A DNA stretch of 64,000 nucleotides from Rhodococcus jostii RHA1 (GTDB lineage: Bacteria > Actinomycetota > Actinomycetes > Mycobacteriales > Mycobacteriaceae): NCBI RefSeq assembly GCF_000014565.1, contig NC_008269.1, positions 62,001 to 126,000 on the forward strand, written 5' to 3'. The notes beneath the pieces are model-generated. The model did not search any database, was not told the DNA's origin, and saw only the letters and a program-made list of their open reading frames with translations. The translations under genes were made by a program, and so were the position numbers. Each line of letters begins with the position of its first letter. Position 1 is the first letter of the stretch. Shown here in pieces: positions 1 to 8,897 of the stretch.

Positions 1-260
1 GTGCAGATTGATCGAGGTACACGGAGGGGCGCCGCGTCCCGCCGCGGACGACGCGGTCTTCTCCGGCCCCATCCAGTGGTCAGCCACGTAAGTCTGTTCA
101 CCTTTCCGGCACTGCGACGCGCACTCGCCGAGTGCGCAGAGTATGACTCACATCACATTTTATGCCAAATGGGCATCGCGCTAGAAAAGTGGGCCACTCG
201 ACCGTGCCCCTAGGGCGCTCGCACGCGGACGCGCCCGAGGCCGTCGCACCGGGGCCGATC

Positions 261-1193
261 TCAGCGCTTCAACGTCTCCGACGGGGTGCTGCCGTACCGG
301 TCGCGGTACGCCGCGGCGAACCGTCCGGTGTGGGTGATCCCGCACCGAAAGGCGATGTCTGCGACGGTGGCCGGCGGACCGGCCGATACAAGTTCGGCGT
401 GCGCGCGCTCCAGACGGACTTCGAACAAGTATTCGAATGGTGTCTGATTCATGCACTCCCGGAAGCCTTGCTGCAGTCGGCGCACACTGACTCCCGCCAG
501 TTCGGCCATCTCCCCGGGTGTCCAGGCGCGGGCCGGATCGGCATGTATCGCGTCGATGACCCTTTTGACGATGCGGGGGCGCGCGCCGCGATGACTGTCC
601 TCTTCGTCCGGCGTGGCCGCGAGGACAAATGCCGTGGTGAGGGTGCCCGCGAGCTGGGTCAGCACGAGGCTGTCACGCCAGAGGCCGGCATCGTCAGCGA
701 CCTGATGGAAGACGGTGTGGACGAACTTGAGCCAGCTCGCCCCCCGGCCGCTGCGGAGATCGATCTGCATCGGCAGTTTTCCCGGGCGACCCAGCACGCG
801 GTCCATTTCATGTTGCAGATAGCTCTTCTCAACCTTGAACCCGATGAGGCGGCATGAGGGACTCCAGTGCGGGATGACGGTTCGGGTGTCCGGCGGACAG
901 ATGGTCGCCTGGCCGGGCAGCGACAGGACCGCGGTCTTCCCGACTACCGACTCGAACCGTCCCGAGACCGGAATGTTGACGCCGTAGGCTCCGGGGTGGT
1001 CGGTCGCGACGGACACCTCGGCGCCGAGTCGCATGCTGGTGATCCGGCACGATCCGATCGTCGCCGTCTTCAGGGCCGATCGAGACGCAGCTCCGGTCGT
1101 CAGCGGCCTCATCTCGTGCGGAAAATACGCTGCGGCGACAGCCTCGTGCACTTCGTGCCAGTCGGTGAATCGGGTAGTGCTGTATGTGCCCAT
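261..1193 (-). CDS. AraC/XylS-family transcriptional regulator
   Basis: Probable activator of the divergent P450 operon. The 310-residue product has an N-terminal effector-binding region of the AraC-binding-like type found in ThcR/EthR-like regulators. It ends in a C-terminal AraC double helix-turn-helix: MAELAGVSVRRLQQGF is the first helix pair, and VADIAFRCGITHTGRFAAAY with YGSTPSETL is the second. The ATG at 1193 was chosen because MGTYSTTRF begins where family members normally begin; the open frame runs further upstream without support. The gene lies head to head with a reductase/P450 pair, the arrangement of eth and thc P450 clusters. The inducer is not visible from sequence; a phenolic substrate is inferred from the neighbours. 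Confidence 0.88.
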   Translation of the reverse strand: MGTYSTTRFTDWHEVHEAVAAAYFPHEMRPLTTGAASRSALKTATIGSCRITSMRLGAEVSVATDHPGAYGVNIPVSGRFESVVGKTAVLSLPGQATICPPDTRTVIPHWSPSCRLIGFKVEKSYLQHEMDRVLGRPGKLPMQIDLRSGRGASWLKFVHTVFHQVADDAGLWRDSLVLTQLAGTLTTAFVLAATPDEEDSHRGARPRIVKRVIDAIHADPARAWTPGEMAELAGVSVRRLQQGFRECMNQTPFEYLFEVRLERAHAELVSAGPPATVADIAFRCGITHTGRFAAAYRDRYGSTPSETLKR

Positions 1194-1620
1194 CAGGGTG
1201 TACAAACCTCCCACTGTCTTGCGCCTGTCGCCCGAAGAACCTCCCGGACGGGCCCAGATCGTAAACGCCATTGTGAGCCCCATCACTAGATATTTGTCAA
1301 GGAAGAACGGCGCATCGGGGACCCTGAAAATGGATCCCAGGGTCTTCGAGCCGCGTGCGGCAGACGCAGGCGACCCGAACACCACTGCACTGCTGAATCT
1401 TTCGCGACCTGACGCCCGTGCAATCCGGCACAGAAGCAGTGTGTCGAAAAGCGGATAGGACGCGACGCGTCCTGGATAGCTATGAGCTCGGCCACACCAT
1501 AGCTTTGTTTGTGAGATCGCACTCCGCCCGCATGTTCGCGACCGGCGGTTGCGATCCGACAGACCAACCGTGTCTTCATCGACCGATGATCGCCCGCTTC
1601 CCCGCCCCATGGAGGCTGTT
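1194..1620. promoter_or_regulatory. Divergent regulatory region with 17-bp palindrome
   Basis: This is the 427-base gap between the AraC gene and the reductase gene. It contains the palindrome AGGACGCGACGCGTCCT at 1457-1473, perfect apart from the central base, followed by ATAGCTAT at 1476-1483. A GGAGG ribosome site at 1611-1615 sets the reductase start. No convincing -35/-10 pair could be assigned. Use of the palindrome as an operator is inference. Confidence 0.45.
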
Positions 1621-2592
1621 ATGTCCCCCGAGAACCCTGATCCGAACACCACCCTCACACTGGTGGTGGACGAAGTCCGCAAGGAATGCGACGACGTGCT
1701 CACGCTGAGCTTGATCGACGGCACCGGAAGTACCCTCCCGACCTGGGAGGCCGGCGCACACATCGATCTGCACCTGGCGAACGGCTTGGTGCGGCAGTAC
1801 TCGCTGCACAACACGCCCGGCGACAGTTCCCGCTACGAGGTCGCCGTCCTTCGAGATCCCAACAGCCGCGGAGGGTCACAGCACATCCACGACGAGGTGA
1901 AGAAGGGCGGCACACTCACAGCGTCATTGCCGCGCAACAACTTCCCACTCGAGCCGGCAGAAGAGTATCTCTTCGTCGCCGGAGGGATCGGCATCACGCC
2001 GCTGTTGCCGATGATGCAGGCCGCCGCGGACAACGACATCGCCTACCGCATGGTGTACGCCGGACGCTCACGCCCGAAGATGGCGTTCTTCGAACAGCTT
2101 TCCGACGACAGCCGCGTGCAGATGTGCGTCTCGGACGAGGGAACACGCCTGGATCTGGACGCCCTGATCGGCGACGATCTCGGCCCGAACGTGCACATCT
2201 ACAGCTGCGGCCCCGAACGGCTCCTCGACGCACTTGCCGCGCGGTGTGCCGACGTCGGGGTGTCCGCGCGGCTGCACGTAGAGCACTTCTCCGGCACCGT
2301 CGTCGAGCTCGATCCGAACGTGGAGACCGCGTTCGAAGTGGAGCTGTCCCGCTCCGGGAAGACCCTCACCGTCGGTCCGGACCAGACAATTCTGGATGCC
2401 CTGCTCGAGTGCGGGATCAAGGCCGCGAACAGTTGCGGCGAGGGAGTGTGCGGCTCCTGCGAGACAACCGTACTCGAGGGCGAGGTCGACCACCGCGACG
2501 CGGTGCTCGACGACGACGAGAAGGCGGAGAACGAGGTGATGATGATCTGCTGCTCGCGGGCACGCTCACCGCGGATCGTCCTCGACATGTAG
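1621..2592 (+). CDS. Phthalate-dioxygenase-reductase-type P450 reductase
   Basis: Electron-transfer flavoprotein of 323 residues in one chain: FMN/FAD-binding barrel (RQYSLHN near residue 60), NAD(P)H-binding domain (AGGIGITPLLPM near 120; CGPERLLDAL near 197), and a C-terminal plant-type [2Fe-2S] ferredoxin (CGEGVCGSCE near 275, last Cys near 311). This order matches phthalate dioxygenase reductase and the reductase half of CYP116B self-sufficient P450s. It differs from GcoB, where the ferredoxin is N-terminal. It probably passes electrons from NAD(P)H to the P450 encoded 75 bases downstream. The ATG at 1621 follows GGAGG with a 5-base spacer. Confidence 0.9.
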   Translation: MSPENPDPNTTLTLVVDEVRKECDDVLTLSLIDGTGSTLPTWEAGAHIDLHLANGLVRQYSLHNTPGDSSRYEVAVLRDPNSRGGSQHIHDEVKKGGTLTASLPRNNFPLEPAEEYLFVAGGIGITPLLPMMQAAADNDIAYRMVYAGRSRPKMAFFEQLSDDSRVQMCVSDEGTRLDLDALIGDDLGPNVHIYSCGPERLLDALAARCADVGVSARLHVEHFSGTVVELDPNVETAFEVELSRSGKTLTVGPDQTILDALLECGIKAANSCGEGVCGSCETTVLEGEVDHRDAVLDDDEKAENEVMMICCSRARSPRIVLDM

Positions 2593-2667
2593 CCATCCGA
2601 CCCATTGCTCGACATCGTGCGGCGTTCAGCCCGATCTGCCGCTACCCAACGTCCAGGAGGATCCACG

Positions 2668-3990
2668 ATGACCGAAACCACTCCGGCACCGAATGCCGAA
2701 GATATCGTCGCGGGCAAGTGCCCGGTCAGCCACTTCGCGGCCGAGTTCAACCCGTTCGACGAGGAGTACCAGCAGGATCCGTACCCCGTCTTCAAGTCCG
2801 TCCGCGAACAGGAACCGGTCTTCTACAGTCCCGAGATCGACTACTGGATCGTCAGTCGCTATGAGGACATCATCGAGATCTTCAAGGACACCGAGTCCTA
2901 CAGTGCGAGCGAGGCCGGCGTGATGATCACTCCGCCGTGCCCGGCGGCGATGGATGTGCTGGCCGAGGCCAACTTCGTGCCCTCGACCATGCTCGTCGAC
3001 GAGGATGCTCCCCTGCATCCCAAGCGGCGCAGGGTCTTCCGCAAAGGTCTCAACGACAACAAGGTCGCCGAACTCGAGCCCTACACCCGCCGGTTCGTCT
3101 CCGAGTGCCTGGACACGATCGTCAAGAACGGCCGGGCCGACATGGTCGGCGACATGACCTTCTCGGTACCGGCGCTGACGGCGTTCATCCTGATGGGTGT
3201 GCCGGAGGCCGAGGTCGAGCGTGTCCGAGGGTATGCGGCCCGGTTCGCGCTGTGGCTGTGGGGGCGACCCACCGACGAACAGCAGGTTGCCCTCGCCGGC
3301 GACTACGCCGCGTACCTTCAGTACGCGCGTGAACACGTCGACAAGCTGGCCGAGAATCCGGGCGAGGACTACATGTCCAATGTCATCAAGGCCTGGCAGA
3401 AGGACGGCAACGACGAGGTGTGGGACAAGACCTATCTCGCGTCGATCATGCAGAGCCACCTCTATGCCTCGCACGAGACGACCACCAATGCGGCGGCGAG
3501 CGGAATCAAGTCACTGCTCGAGAACCGTGATCAGTGGGACGCGATTTGCGCGGACCCGTCGCTGATCCCCGGCGCGGTGCACGAGATCCTGCGCTACCAG
3601 TCGTCCGTGCCGACCTGGCGGCGGATCACGACGAGGCCGGTCCGGCTCGGCGGTTATGACCTGCCGGCCGGTTCACGGGTGATGATGCTGACCGGATCGG
3701 CCAACCACGACGACGCGAAGTTCGAGGACGGGGAGTCCTTCGACATCACCCGTGAGAACGCCGATGAGCACCTGGCTTTCGGCTGGGGTGTGCACCTGTG
3801 CCTCGGCCAGGGTCTGGCCCGCATGGAGATGCGGGTGATGCTGGAGGAGACCACCAAGCGTCTCCCGCACCTGCGTCTGGTGGAGGATCAGGAATGGACG
3901 TACTCACCGAACACCTCCTTCCGCGGTCCCGACCATGTCCGCGTCGAGTGGGACGCGAGTCAGAACCCGCTCCCCGAGGACCGACCGTAG
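2668..3990 (+). CDS. Cytochrome P450, CYP116-like
   Basis: Heme monooxygenase of 440 residues. The I-helix carries an HETT acid-alcohol motif (ASHETTTNA, near residue 270). The ExxR pair lies in EILRY, and the heme loop is FGWGVHLCLGQGLARME with the cysteine thiolate. The C-terminal PNTSFRGPDHVRVEW resembles CYP116 proteins (ThcB, P450 RhF) rather than the GcoA guaiacol demethylase family. An AGGAGG site precedes the ATG at 2668. With the upstream PDR-type reductase it looks like a two-protein version of a CYP116B enzyme. Substrate is unknown; an aromatic ether or alkylated phenol that feeds the phenol hydroxylase downstream is a reasonable inference. Confidence 0.92.
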   Translation: MTETTPAPNAEDIVAGKCPVSHFAAEFNPFDEEYQQDPYPVFKSVREQEPVFYSPEIDYWIVSRYEDIIEIFKDTESYSASEAGVMITPPCPAAMDVLAEANFVPSTMLVDEDAPLHPKRRRVFRKGLNDNKVAELEPYTRRFVSECLDTIVKNGRADMVGDMTFSVPALTAFILMGVPEAEVERVRGYAARFALWLWGRPTDEQQVALAGDYAAYLQYAREHVDKLAENPGEDYMSNVIKAWQKDGNDEVWDKTYLASIMQSHLYASHETTTNAAASGIKSLLENRDQWDAICADPSLIPGAVHEILRYQSSVPTWRRITTRPVRLGGYDLPAGSRVMMLTGSANHDDAKFEDGESFDITRENADEHLAFGWGVHLCLGQGLARMEMRVMLEETTKRLPHLRLVEDQEWTYSPNTSFRGPDHVRVEWDASQNPLPEDRP

Positions 3991-4127
3991 TTTCCCACTA
4001 CGCCCACCCCGGTACCAGTCCCGATATCCGAACCAGAGAGTGACACGACGGCAGGTGGTGCCGTGGGTCGTACCCACCCCACGGCGCCACCGCCGCCATC
4101 ACCAATCGTCTGTCAGTGAGAACCGGA

Positions 4128-4985
4128 ATGACTGCTCACACGAGCGCCGCAACGACCTTGGCCACACCGAGCTACACGGCAACACAGCTCGTTCGAGAGC
4201 GCGCCCTCCGCGCAATCCGCGCGAATCCATCGCCGGCGCGCATCTCGGAACTTGCCCGAGCAGCCGCCGACGCCATCGTCGACGTTCTCCGTCGACACGA
4301 CGTGACCGATGCCGAATTTCACGCCCTCAAGTCCTGGCTGATCTCGGTGGGCGACAACGGAGAGTGGCCACTGCTTTTGGACCTGTTTGTCGAGCGCACC
4401 ATCACAGAACGCGCGAACGCAGACCACAGCGCAACCCCGGGCAGCACCGAAGGGCCCTACTACATTCCGGGGCAACCGCAGCTGACGTCGCCGTGCATGC
4501 TGCCGATGCGCGCGGACGAGCCGGGGACGTCGTTGATACTCACCGGATGCGTGACTGCCACAGACGGCTCCCCCATCGCCTACGCGAACCTCGACATGTG
4601 GCAGACCGACGACAGCGGCCACTATTCGAGCTTCACGCCCGGCATCCCGGCAGGCAACCTCCGCGGTGTCGTGACAACCGACGACCACGGGTGCTTCGAA
4701 ATCGAAACCATCCTGCCCTCGCCCTACCGCATACCGGCGGACGGAGCCGTCGGCACCCTGTTCACGAAGGCGAAATGGAACCCCTGGCGACCGGCGACCA
4801 TACATGCCACCGTCACCAAGCTCGGGTACTTCCCCGTGACCACCCAACTCTACTTCGACACTGGCGCGGCCTCCGATTCGGTCAGCGACAGGATCGACCC
4901 CGAACTCGTCCTCGACGTCACGACCGGCCCCGAGGGCACCGTCCGTGCCGCCTACAGCTTCGTCCTCGACGCGGTCGAACCATGA
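4128..4985 (+). CDS. Intradiol dioxygenase homologue lacking one Fe-ligand His
   Basis: The 285-residue product has the N-terminal helical domain and beta-sandwich of catechol/hydroxyquinol 1,2-dioxygenases. The expected iron ligands are two Tyr and two His. Tyr166 (SGHYSSF) and Tyr200 (PSPYRIP) are present, but the usual RPAHxH motif reads RPATIH. Thr224 therefore replaces the first His and only His226 remains. The codon is clearly ACC. Family members normally need both histidines to hold Fe(III), so the protein may be inactive as a dioxygenase or may have another role. ATG 4128 was taken as the start; an in-frame GTG at 4116 is possible. It sits between the P450 and an EthD-like gene. Confidence 0.82.
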   Translation: MTAHTSAATTLATPSYTATQLVRERALRAIRANPSPARISELARAAADAIVDVLRRHDVTDAEFHALKSWLISVGDNGEWPLLLDLFVERTITERANADHSATPGSTEGPYYIPGQPQLTSPCMLPMRADEPGTSLILTGCVTATDGSPIAYANLDMWQTDDSGHYSSFTPGIPAGNLRGVVTTDDHGCFEIETILPSPYRIPADGAVGTLFTKAKWNPWRPATIHATVTKLGYFPVTTQLYFDTGAASDSVSDRIDPELVLDVTTGPEGTVRAAYSFVLDAVEP

Positions 4986-5019
4986 CCCGCACCAACGTAT
5001 CCCCCGGAAGGACCCACCG

Positions 5020-5325
5020 ATGCACACCCTGATGGTTCTCTATGGCCAGCCCACCGATCCGGAGAAGTTCCGGGAGTACTACCAGCACACCCACCTGCCG
5101 ATCGCCCGGAAACTGCCCGGCGTGCGTGCGACCCGCCACAGCATCGACGTTGCTGCGGCGGAGGGCGAGTCACCCTTCGTTGCCGTCTTCGAGGCGGACT
5201 TCGACTCCGCCGAAGCCATGGCGGCCGCGCTGTCCTCCCCCGAGGGCGCGGCGGCGGTCGCCGACGTGCCCAACTTCGCGACCGGTGGTGTGCAGATCGT
5301 GCACTTCGCCGCGACGCTCAGCTGA
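5020..5325 (+). CDS. EthD-family protein
   Basis: Small 101-residue protein of the EthD family (dimeric ferredoxin-like barrel). The start MHTLMVLYGQPTDPEKF and the HTHLPIARKLPGV segment are typical. EthD is needed for ether degradation by the EthABC P450 system, although its biochemical role is unsettled. A GGAAGGA ribosome site at 5006-5012 supports the ATG at 5020. It lies 34 bases after the intradiol-like gene and is probably co-transcribed with the P450. Its presence fits a P450-driven ether or aryl-ether pathway, but that is inference from context. Confidence 0.85.
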   Translation: MHTLMVLYGQPTDPEKFREYYQHTHLPIARKLPGVRATRHSIDVAAAEGESPFVAVFEADFDSAEAMAAALSSPEGAAAVADVPNFATGGVQIVHFAATLS

Positions 5326-5605
5326 ATCGACCCGGGCCACAGAGCTCGGATTCCCGTCGGTGGGTTGCCTTCCTTTCGCGTTCTCGACCCCATGCACCGG
5401 CCGGCCCACGAGACTCGGCTCGACGGGCCCCATGATCGGCCACACATGCGAAGCGTGCGCACCGCACGGACCAGTGTGGCGTCGGTCCCACCTCACACGA
5501 TGCCCCGGTGACAGTGCCCGCACTCCGCGGTCGCCGCAGCCGTCACCACCTTCGATGCCGGATCTCCGGCATACAGCGATTTCCCCAACCCCAAGGAGAC
5601 CGGGA

Positions 5606-6655
5606 ATGCCGGCAAGAAGGACCTTCGCACTCTCCAGTGTGGCAGTGATAGGTGCAGTACTGTTCCTCTTCCCACTCGTGACGGGAATGCTCAGCAAGGC
5701 GCAGAGCGTGGACACCCTGACCGGTGATCTTCGTGGCAGCTTCGAACCGGACGCACTGATCCAGACACGAACGGATATGAACACCGTGCAGGCGATGGCC
5801 GACCAGCTGCAGGCGGAAACCCTGCCCGCCCTCCCGAACGCGCTCGGAATGCCACCAGAGCAGTTCCAGGGCTTCATGAGCGAGAATTTTCCTGATGTGG
5901 CAAGCGGGATCGGACAACTCGACACCATTCTCCCGAAGTTCCAGGGCCTGGTGACCGGGCTCGAGACCCAAGCCCCGAACTTCCGCAGCGCCGATCAGAT
6001 CCCGACCAATTTCCTGCCGAGCACCACCGTGCCCTATCTCTTCCTGGTCCCCGGCGCCGTCCTGTTCGTTCTGGCCGGCGGCGCACTGGTCCTCGGGCGC
6101 AACCCCGCGCGGAGCGGACTCTCCCGAGTCGCCCTGCTGGTCACCGTCGCCACCGGAGTGGTCTTCGTCATCGCACCACTGATCCTGTCGGTACCGGCGA
6201 AAACCCAGGCCGTCGACGACCTCACTGCGGCGTTCGGCCCGATCTTCACCGACGAAGGTGTCGCCGCGGTGCGCTCGGACATGGACGTCATCCAAAAGAT
6301 GTCCGACCAACTTCAGGCCGAGACCGCCCCCGCGCTCGCCGAAGCACTGAGGATGGACCCCACCCAGTTCCAGAGTTTCATGGGCCAGAACTTCCCCGCT
6401 GTTGCCGCCGGCATGGGCCAGCTCAACGACATCCTCCCACGGTTCCAGGCCCTGGTGGCGGGCATGGAACAGAACGTCGACAACTTTCAGGCGGCGGCCA
6501 GTATCCCCACCGCGACACAACCCACGACAACGCTCACGTGGTGGCTCATCGTTCCCGGGATTGCTCTGATCGTGCTCGGCGGCCTCGGAATTCCCGCGAC
6601 GCGGCACGCCGAAAGCCGCACCACGCCCCGCGAACGGACCCTGCAAGGCGTCTGA
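5606..6655 (+). CDS. Internally duplicated four-TM membrane protein
   Basis: Unrecognised 349-residue membrane protein made of two homologous halves. Each half is transmembrane helix, roughly 100-residue soluble domain, transmembrane helix. Both soluble domains share a pattern of DxLT, then R-DM-QxMxDQLQAE, PAL-ALxM, QFQ-FM-NFPxVA, QLxxILPxFQ and LVxGxE. Membrane segments lie near residues 8-25, 135-160, 172-195 and 315-335. An AAGGAGA site at 5592-5598 supports the ATG at 5606; the frame is open further upstream without support. A second gene of the same family at 35093 carries a stop codon. Both lie near P450 or cupin genes, so a role in uptake or membrane handling of a hydrophobic substrate is possible. 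This remains a guess. Confidence 0.8.
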   Translation: MPARRTFALSSVAVIGAVLFLFPLVTGMLSKAQSVDTLTGDLRGSFEPDALIQTRTDMNTVQAMADQLQAETLPALPNALGMPPEQFQGFMSENFPDVASGIGQLDTILPKFQGLVTGLETQAPNFRSADQIPTNFLPSTTVPYLFLVPGAVLFVLAGGALVLGRNPARSGLSRVALLVTVATGVVFVIAPLILSVPAKTQAVDDLTAAFGPIFTDEGVAAVRSDMDVIQKMSDQLQAETAPALAEALRMDPTQFQSFMGQNFPAVAAGMGQLNDILPRFQALVAGMEQNVDNFQAAASIPTATQPTTTLTWWLIVPGIALIVLGGLGIPATRHAESRTTPRERTLQGV

Positions 6656-6918
6656 TCAGGCGAGCCGAAGCCACCCAGTGAAACTCCCACCGAATCATGG
6701 TGGCGTCACCGCACTATCGCCGACCGGTTTGCCGCGATATCTCTTCGCGTTCGCCGGGGCAAGCGAAGCCCTGAGGTATCTCGGACCGGGTGCCGGTGGC
6801 CGTTCGGTGGGGTATGGAGAGGTGCCGTGTCCATGGTCGGGTGGACACGGCACCACCCACAGTGAGCACAGACCCAACAATTTTACAGCACAGGACAATT
6901 CGAAGGAGATCTCGTTTC

Positions 6919-7332
6919 ATGACTGACAAGTTGAAGTTCTTTTCACCGGAGTGGTGTGACGCCGCCCGCGAGGCGGTCAACGCGAACGAGGCGGTCTGCC
7001 GCGGGTTCAAGGACCCGTCGGCGTTCACCAACAGGATGGAACTCGCGGTCGCCGGCCGTGAAGACCTGACAGTTCACCTCGAATGGAACCAGGGTGAGGT
7101 CATCTCCTGGACTCCCCGCAAGTTCGACGAAGACGATCTGTGGATCGTCCTCAACGGGGGGCTCGAAGCGTGGCAGCGCGCCGCCGATGGTGACGAGGAA
7201 GCTGGAAAACTGCTTATTGCAGGAGAACTCAAGTTCGTCAAGGGCCCGATGACCGCGGCGATCGAGAACGCCGGAGCTCTCAACAATTTCCTGTTGTCCT
7301 GGGGTCGGGTACCGACCGAGTGGGCAGTCTGA
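6919..7332 (+). CDS. SCP2 sterol-binding-domain protein
   Basis: The 137-residue protein looks like a single SCP2-type lipid-binding domain. It has a hydrophobic core, a DDLWIVLNGGLEAWQRAADG segment and the terminal AGELKFVKGP motif that ends many SCP2 folds. Such domains bind hydrophobic ligands. In a P450 operon it may hold or deliver substrate, which is inference. A strong AAGGAGAT site at 6903-6910 precedes the ATG at 6919. Confidence 0.75.
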   Translation: MTDKLKFFSPEWCDAAREAVNANEAVCRGFKDPSAFTNRMELAVAGREDLTVHLEWNQGEVISWTPRKFDEDDLWIVLNGGLEAWQRAADGDEEAGKLLIAGELKFVKGPMTAAIENAGALNNFLLSWGRVPTEWAV

Positions 7333-7419
7333 CACACCACCTCCAGCCCGCGCAGGTCGACGGCGCTCCATCGACCTGCGCGGGCACCCTCTCGTTAGCA
7401 GCGCCTTGGAAGGCCCACG

Positions 7420-7872
7420 ATGACAACGGTTCACCCCACCACGTACACCCTGTCCCTCTACGACGGTGACGACGCGAACGGCGTCGCGAGCATCCTGTCG
7501 ACCCTGTTGGCACAGAACCTTCAGAATCATCCTGAACGAGTCGACCTGGCCCGAAAGTTCGGCCGGCCGGTCGCGGTGTTCAGCACGGACACCAACGCCG
7601 CCGCGACCATCATCTTTCGAGACGATCACGCCACCGTCTGCAACGACATCGTGAACAACCCCGCCGTCGTCGTATGGGCGACGGTAGGACAGATCCTCGA
7701 TGTCTCCCAACTGGAGATGAAGGCAGGCGGGCTCTTGCCTGTCGGCTTCTTCACCCGGCGTGGACTAGGCGTTCTTCGCGACATTTTGACTCACAAGCTG
7801 GTCGTGAAGGGCCTGCTGACCCATCCGGTGACGGCACTGCGCATGATCGCCATGCTGTCGGTGGCGAGCTGA
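7420..7872 (+). CDS. SCP2-like small protein
   Basis: The 150-residue product is weakly similar in layout to the previous gene. A beta-rich N-terminal half (AATIIFRDDHATV) is followed by a helix and KLVVKGLLTHP, the usual end of an SCP2 domain, then a short hydrophobic C-terminus. A GGAAGG site lies just before ATG 7420. It is 87 bases after the SCP2 gene and probably in the same operon. Assignment to the SCP2 fold is by pattern only. Function is unknown; hydrophobic-ligand binding is the likeliest role. Confidence 0.55.
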   Translation: MTTVHPTTYTLSLYDGDDANGVASILSTLLAQNLQNHPERVDLARKFGRPVAVFSTDTNAAATIIFRDDHATVCNDIVNNPAVVVWATVGQILDVSQLEMKAGGLLPVGFFTRRGLGVLRDILTHKLVVKGLLTHPVTALRMIAMLSVAS

Positions 7873-7982
7873 TTGATCTCCCGTTCCATCGGAGGGACGG
7901 ATGCTGATGCCGATCTCCTCGCACCGCTCGGTCGCGATCGACCGCGGCGGCGCCCCCTCCCCATCCCCCGGACCGGAGGGCC

Positions 7983-8687
7983 ATGAGTCTTCTGCCGCGC
8001 CCTGACTTCGAGGCGCTCAACTCCCAAATCCGCTACCTCATGTTCTCGGTGTTCCAGGTGGAACCCGGTGTACTCGCAGGCGACCGGGAAACTGTGATCA
8101 AACAGGCGCGGATCTTCTTCGAAGGTCAGGCCGAGAAGGGTGTTGTGGTGCGCGGGCTGTACGACGTGGCCGGCCTGCGTGCCGACGCCGACTTCATGAT
8201 CTGGACGCACTCGGCGAGCATCGAGGCCCTGCAGGCCGACTACGCCGACTTCCGCCGCACCACCGCACTGGGCCGTGCGAGCAAGCCCGTGTGGAGCAAC
8301 GTCGCGTGCCACCGTCCCGCCGAATTCAACAAGAGCCACATCCCGGCGTTCCTGGCCGGTGAGGACCCGGGCAACTACATCTGCGTGTACCCGTTCGTCC
8401 GCTCCTACCAGTGGTACCTGCTGCCCGCCGACGAGCGCCGGAAGATGCTCGCCGACCACGGCATGGCGGCCCGCACGTACAAGGACGTCCGCGCCAACAC
8501 CGTGCCCTCGTTCGCACTCGGCGATTACGAGTGGATCCTCGCGTTCGAGGCGCCCGAGCTGTACCGCATCGTCGACCTCATGCGCGACCTGCGCGCCACC
8601 GAGGCCCGCCTGCACGTCCGCGAGGAGGTGCCGTTCTTCACCGGCCCGCGGGTGGAGGTGGACACGCTGATCACGGCGCTTCCGTGA
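7983..8687 (+). CDS. chdC: Coproheme decarboxylase (HemQ/ChdC)
   Basis: Chlorite-dismutase-family enzyme of 234 residues that converts coproheme III to heme b, the last step of heme synthesis in Gram-positive bacteria. His119, Tyr136 and His159 ([10 protein letters not shown]) correspond, with an offset of one, to distal His118, catalytic Tyr135 and proximal His158 of actinobacterial ChdC. No chlorite-dismutase distal Arg arrangement is evident. ChdC normally sits with hemE/hemY; here it follows a P450 operon, so it may be a second copy that supplies heme for the P450. The ATG at 7983 begins the conserved N-terminus. Confidence 0.88.
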   Translation: MSLLPRPDFEALNSQIRYLMFSVFQVEPGVLAGDRETVIKQARIFFEGQAEKGVVVRGLYDVAGLRADADFMIWTHSASIEALQADYADFRRTTALGRASKPVWSNVACHRPAEFNKSHIPAFLAGEDPGNYICVYPFVRSYQWYLLPADERRKMLADHGMAARTYKDVRANTVPSFALGDYEWILAFEAPELYRIVDLMRDLRATEARLHVREEVPFFTGPRVEVDTLITALP

Positions 8688-8897
8688 AGGCGACGGCACG
8701 GTGTTTCCCGGTTCGAACTTCGGTCCACCTGGTATTTCCGGCGCGTAGGCTCATCGGAGGGAGAGTCGAGACACCACCGGCTCGGGTGTCCGTCGCCGCA
8801 GCACAGCGGCAGGTGATGAGCGGGCTGGGCAAGGATCGTGGCGGCGCAGGATGGACCGGATGCACGAGGTTCCTCGCCCGATGAGGGCGTGGTATCC

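Noticed and set aside
1..213. Open frame at the left edge of the window
   Set aside because: It begins at the window edge, is Arg-rich and has no recognisable motif, so it is not reported as a partial gene.
2626..3474. Minus-strand frame across the P450 gene
   Set aside because: Low-complexity shadow of the P450 gene with no motifs.
1621..3990. Possible assignment as the GcoAB/AgcAB guaiacol O-demethylase
   Set aside because: The reductase has a C-terminal ferredoxin domain instead of the N-terminal one in GcoB, and the P450 C-terminal motifs look CYP116-like.
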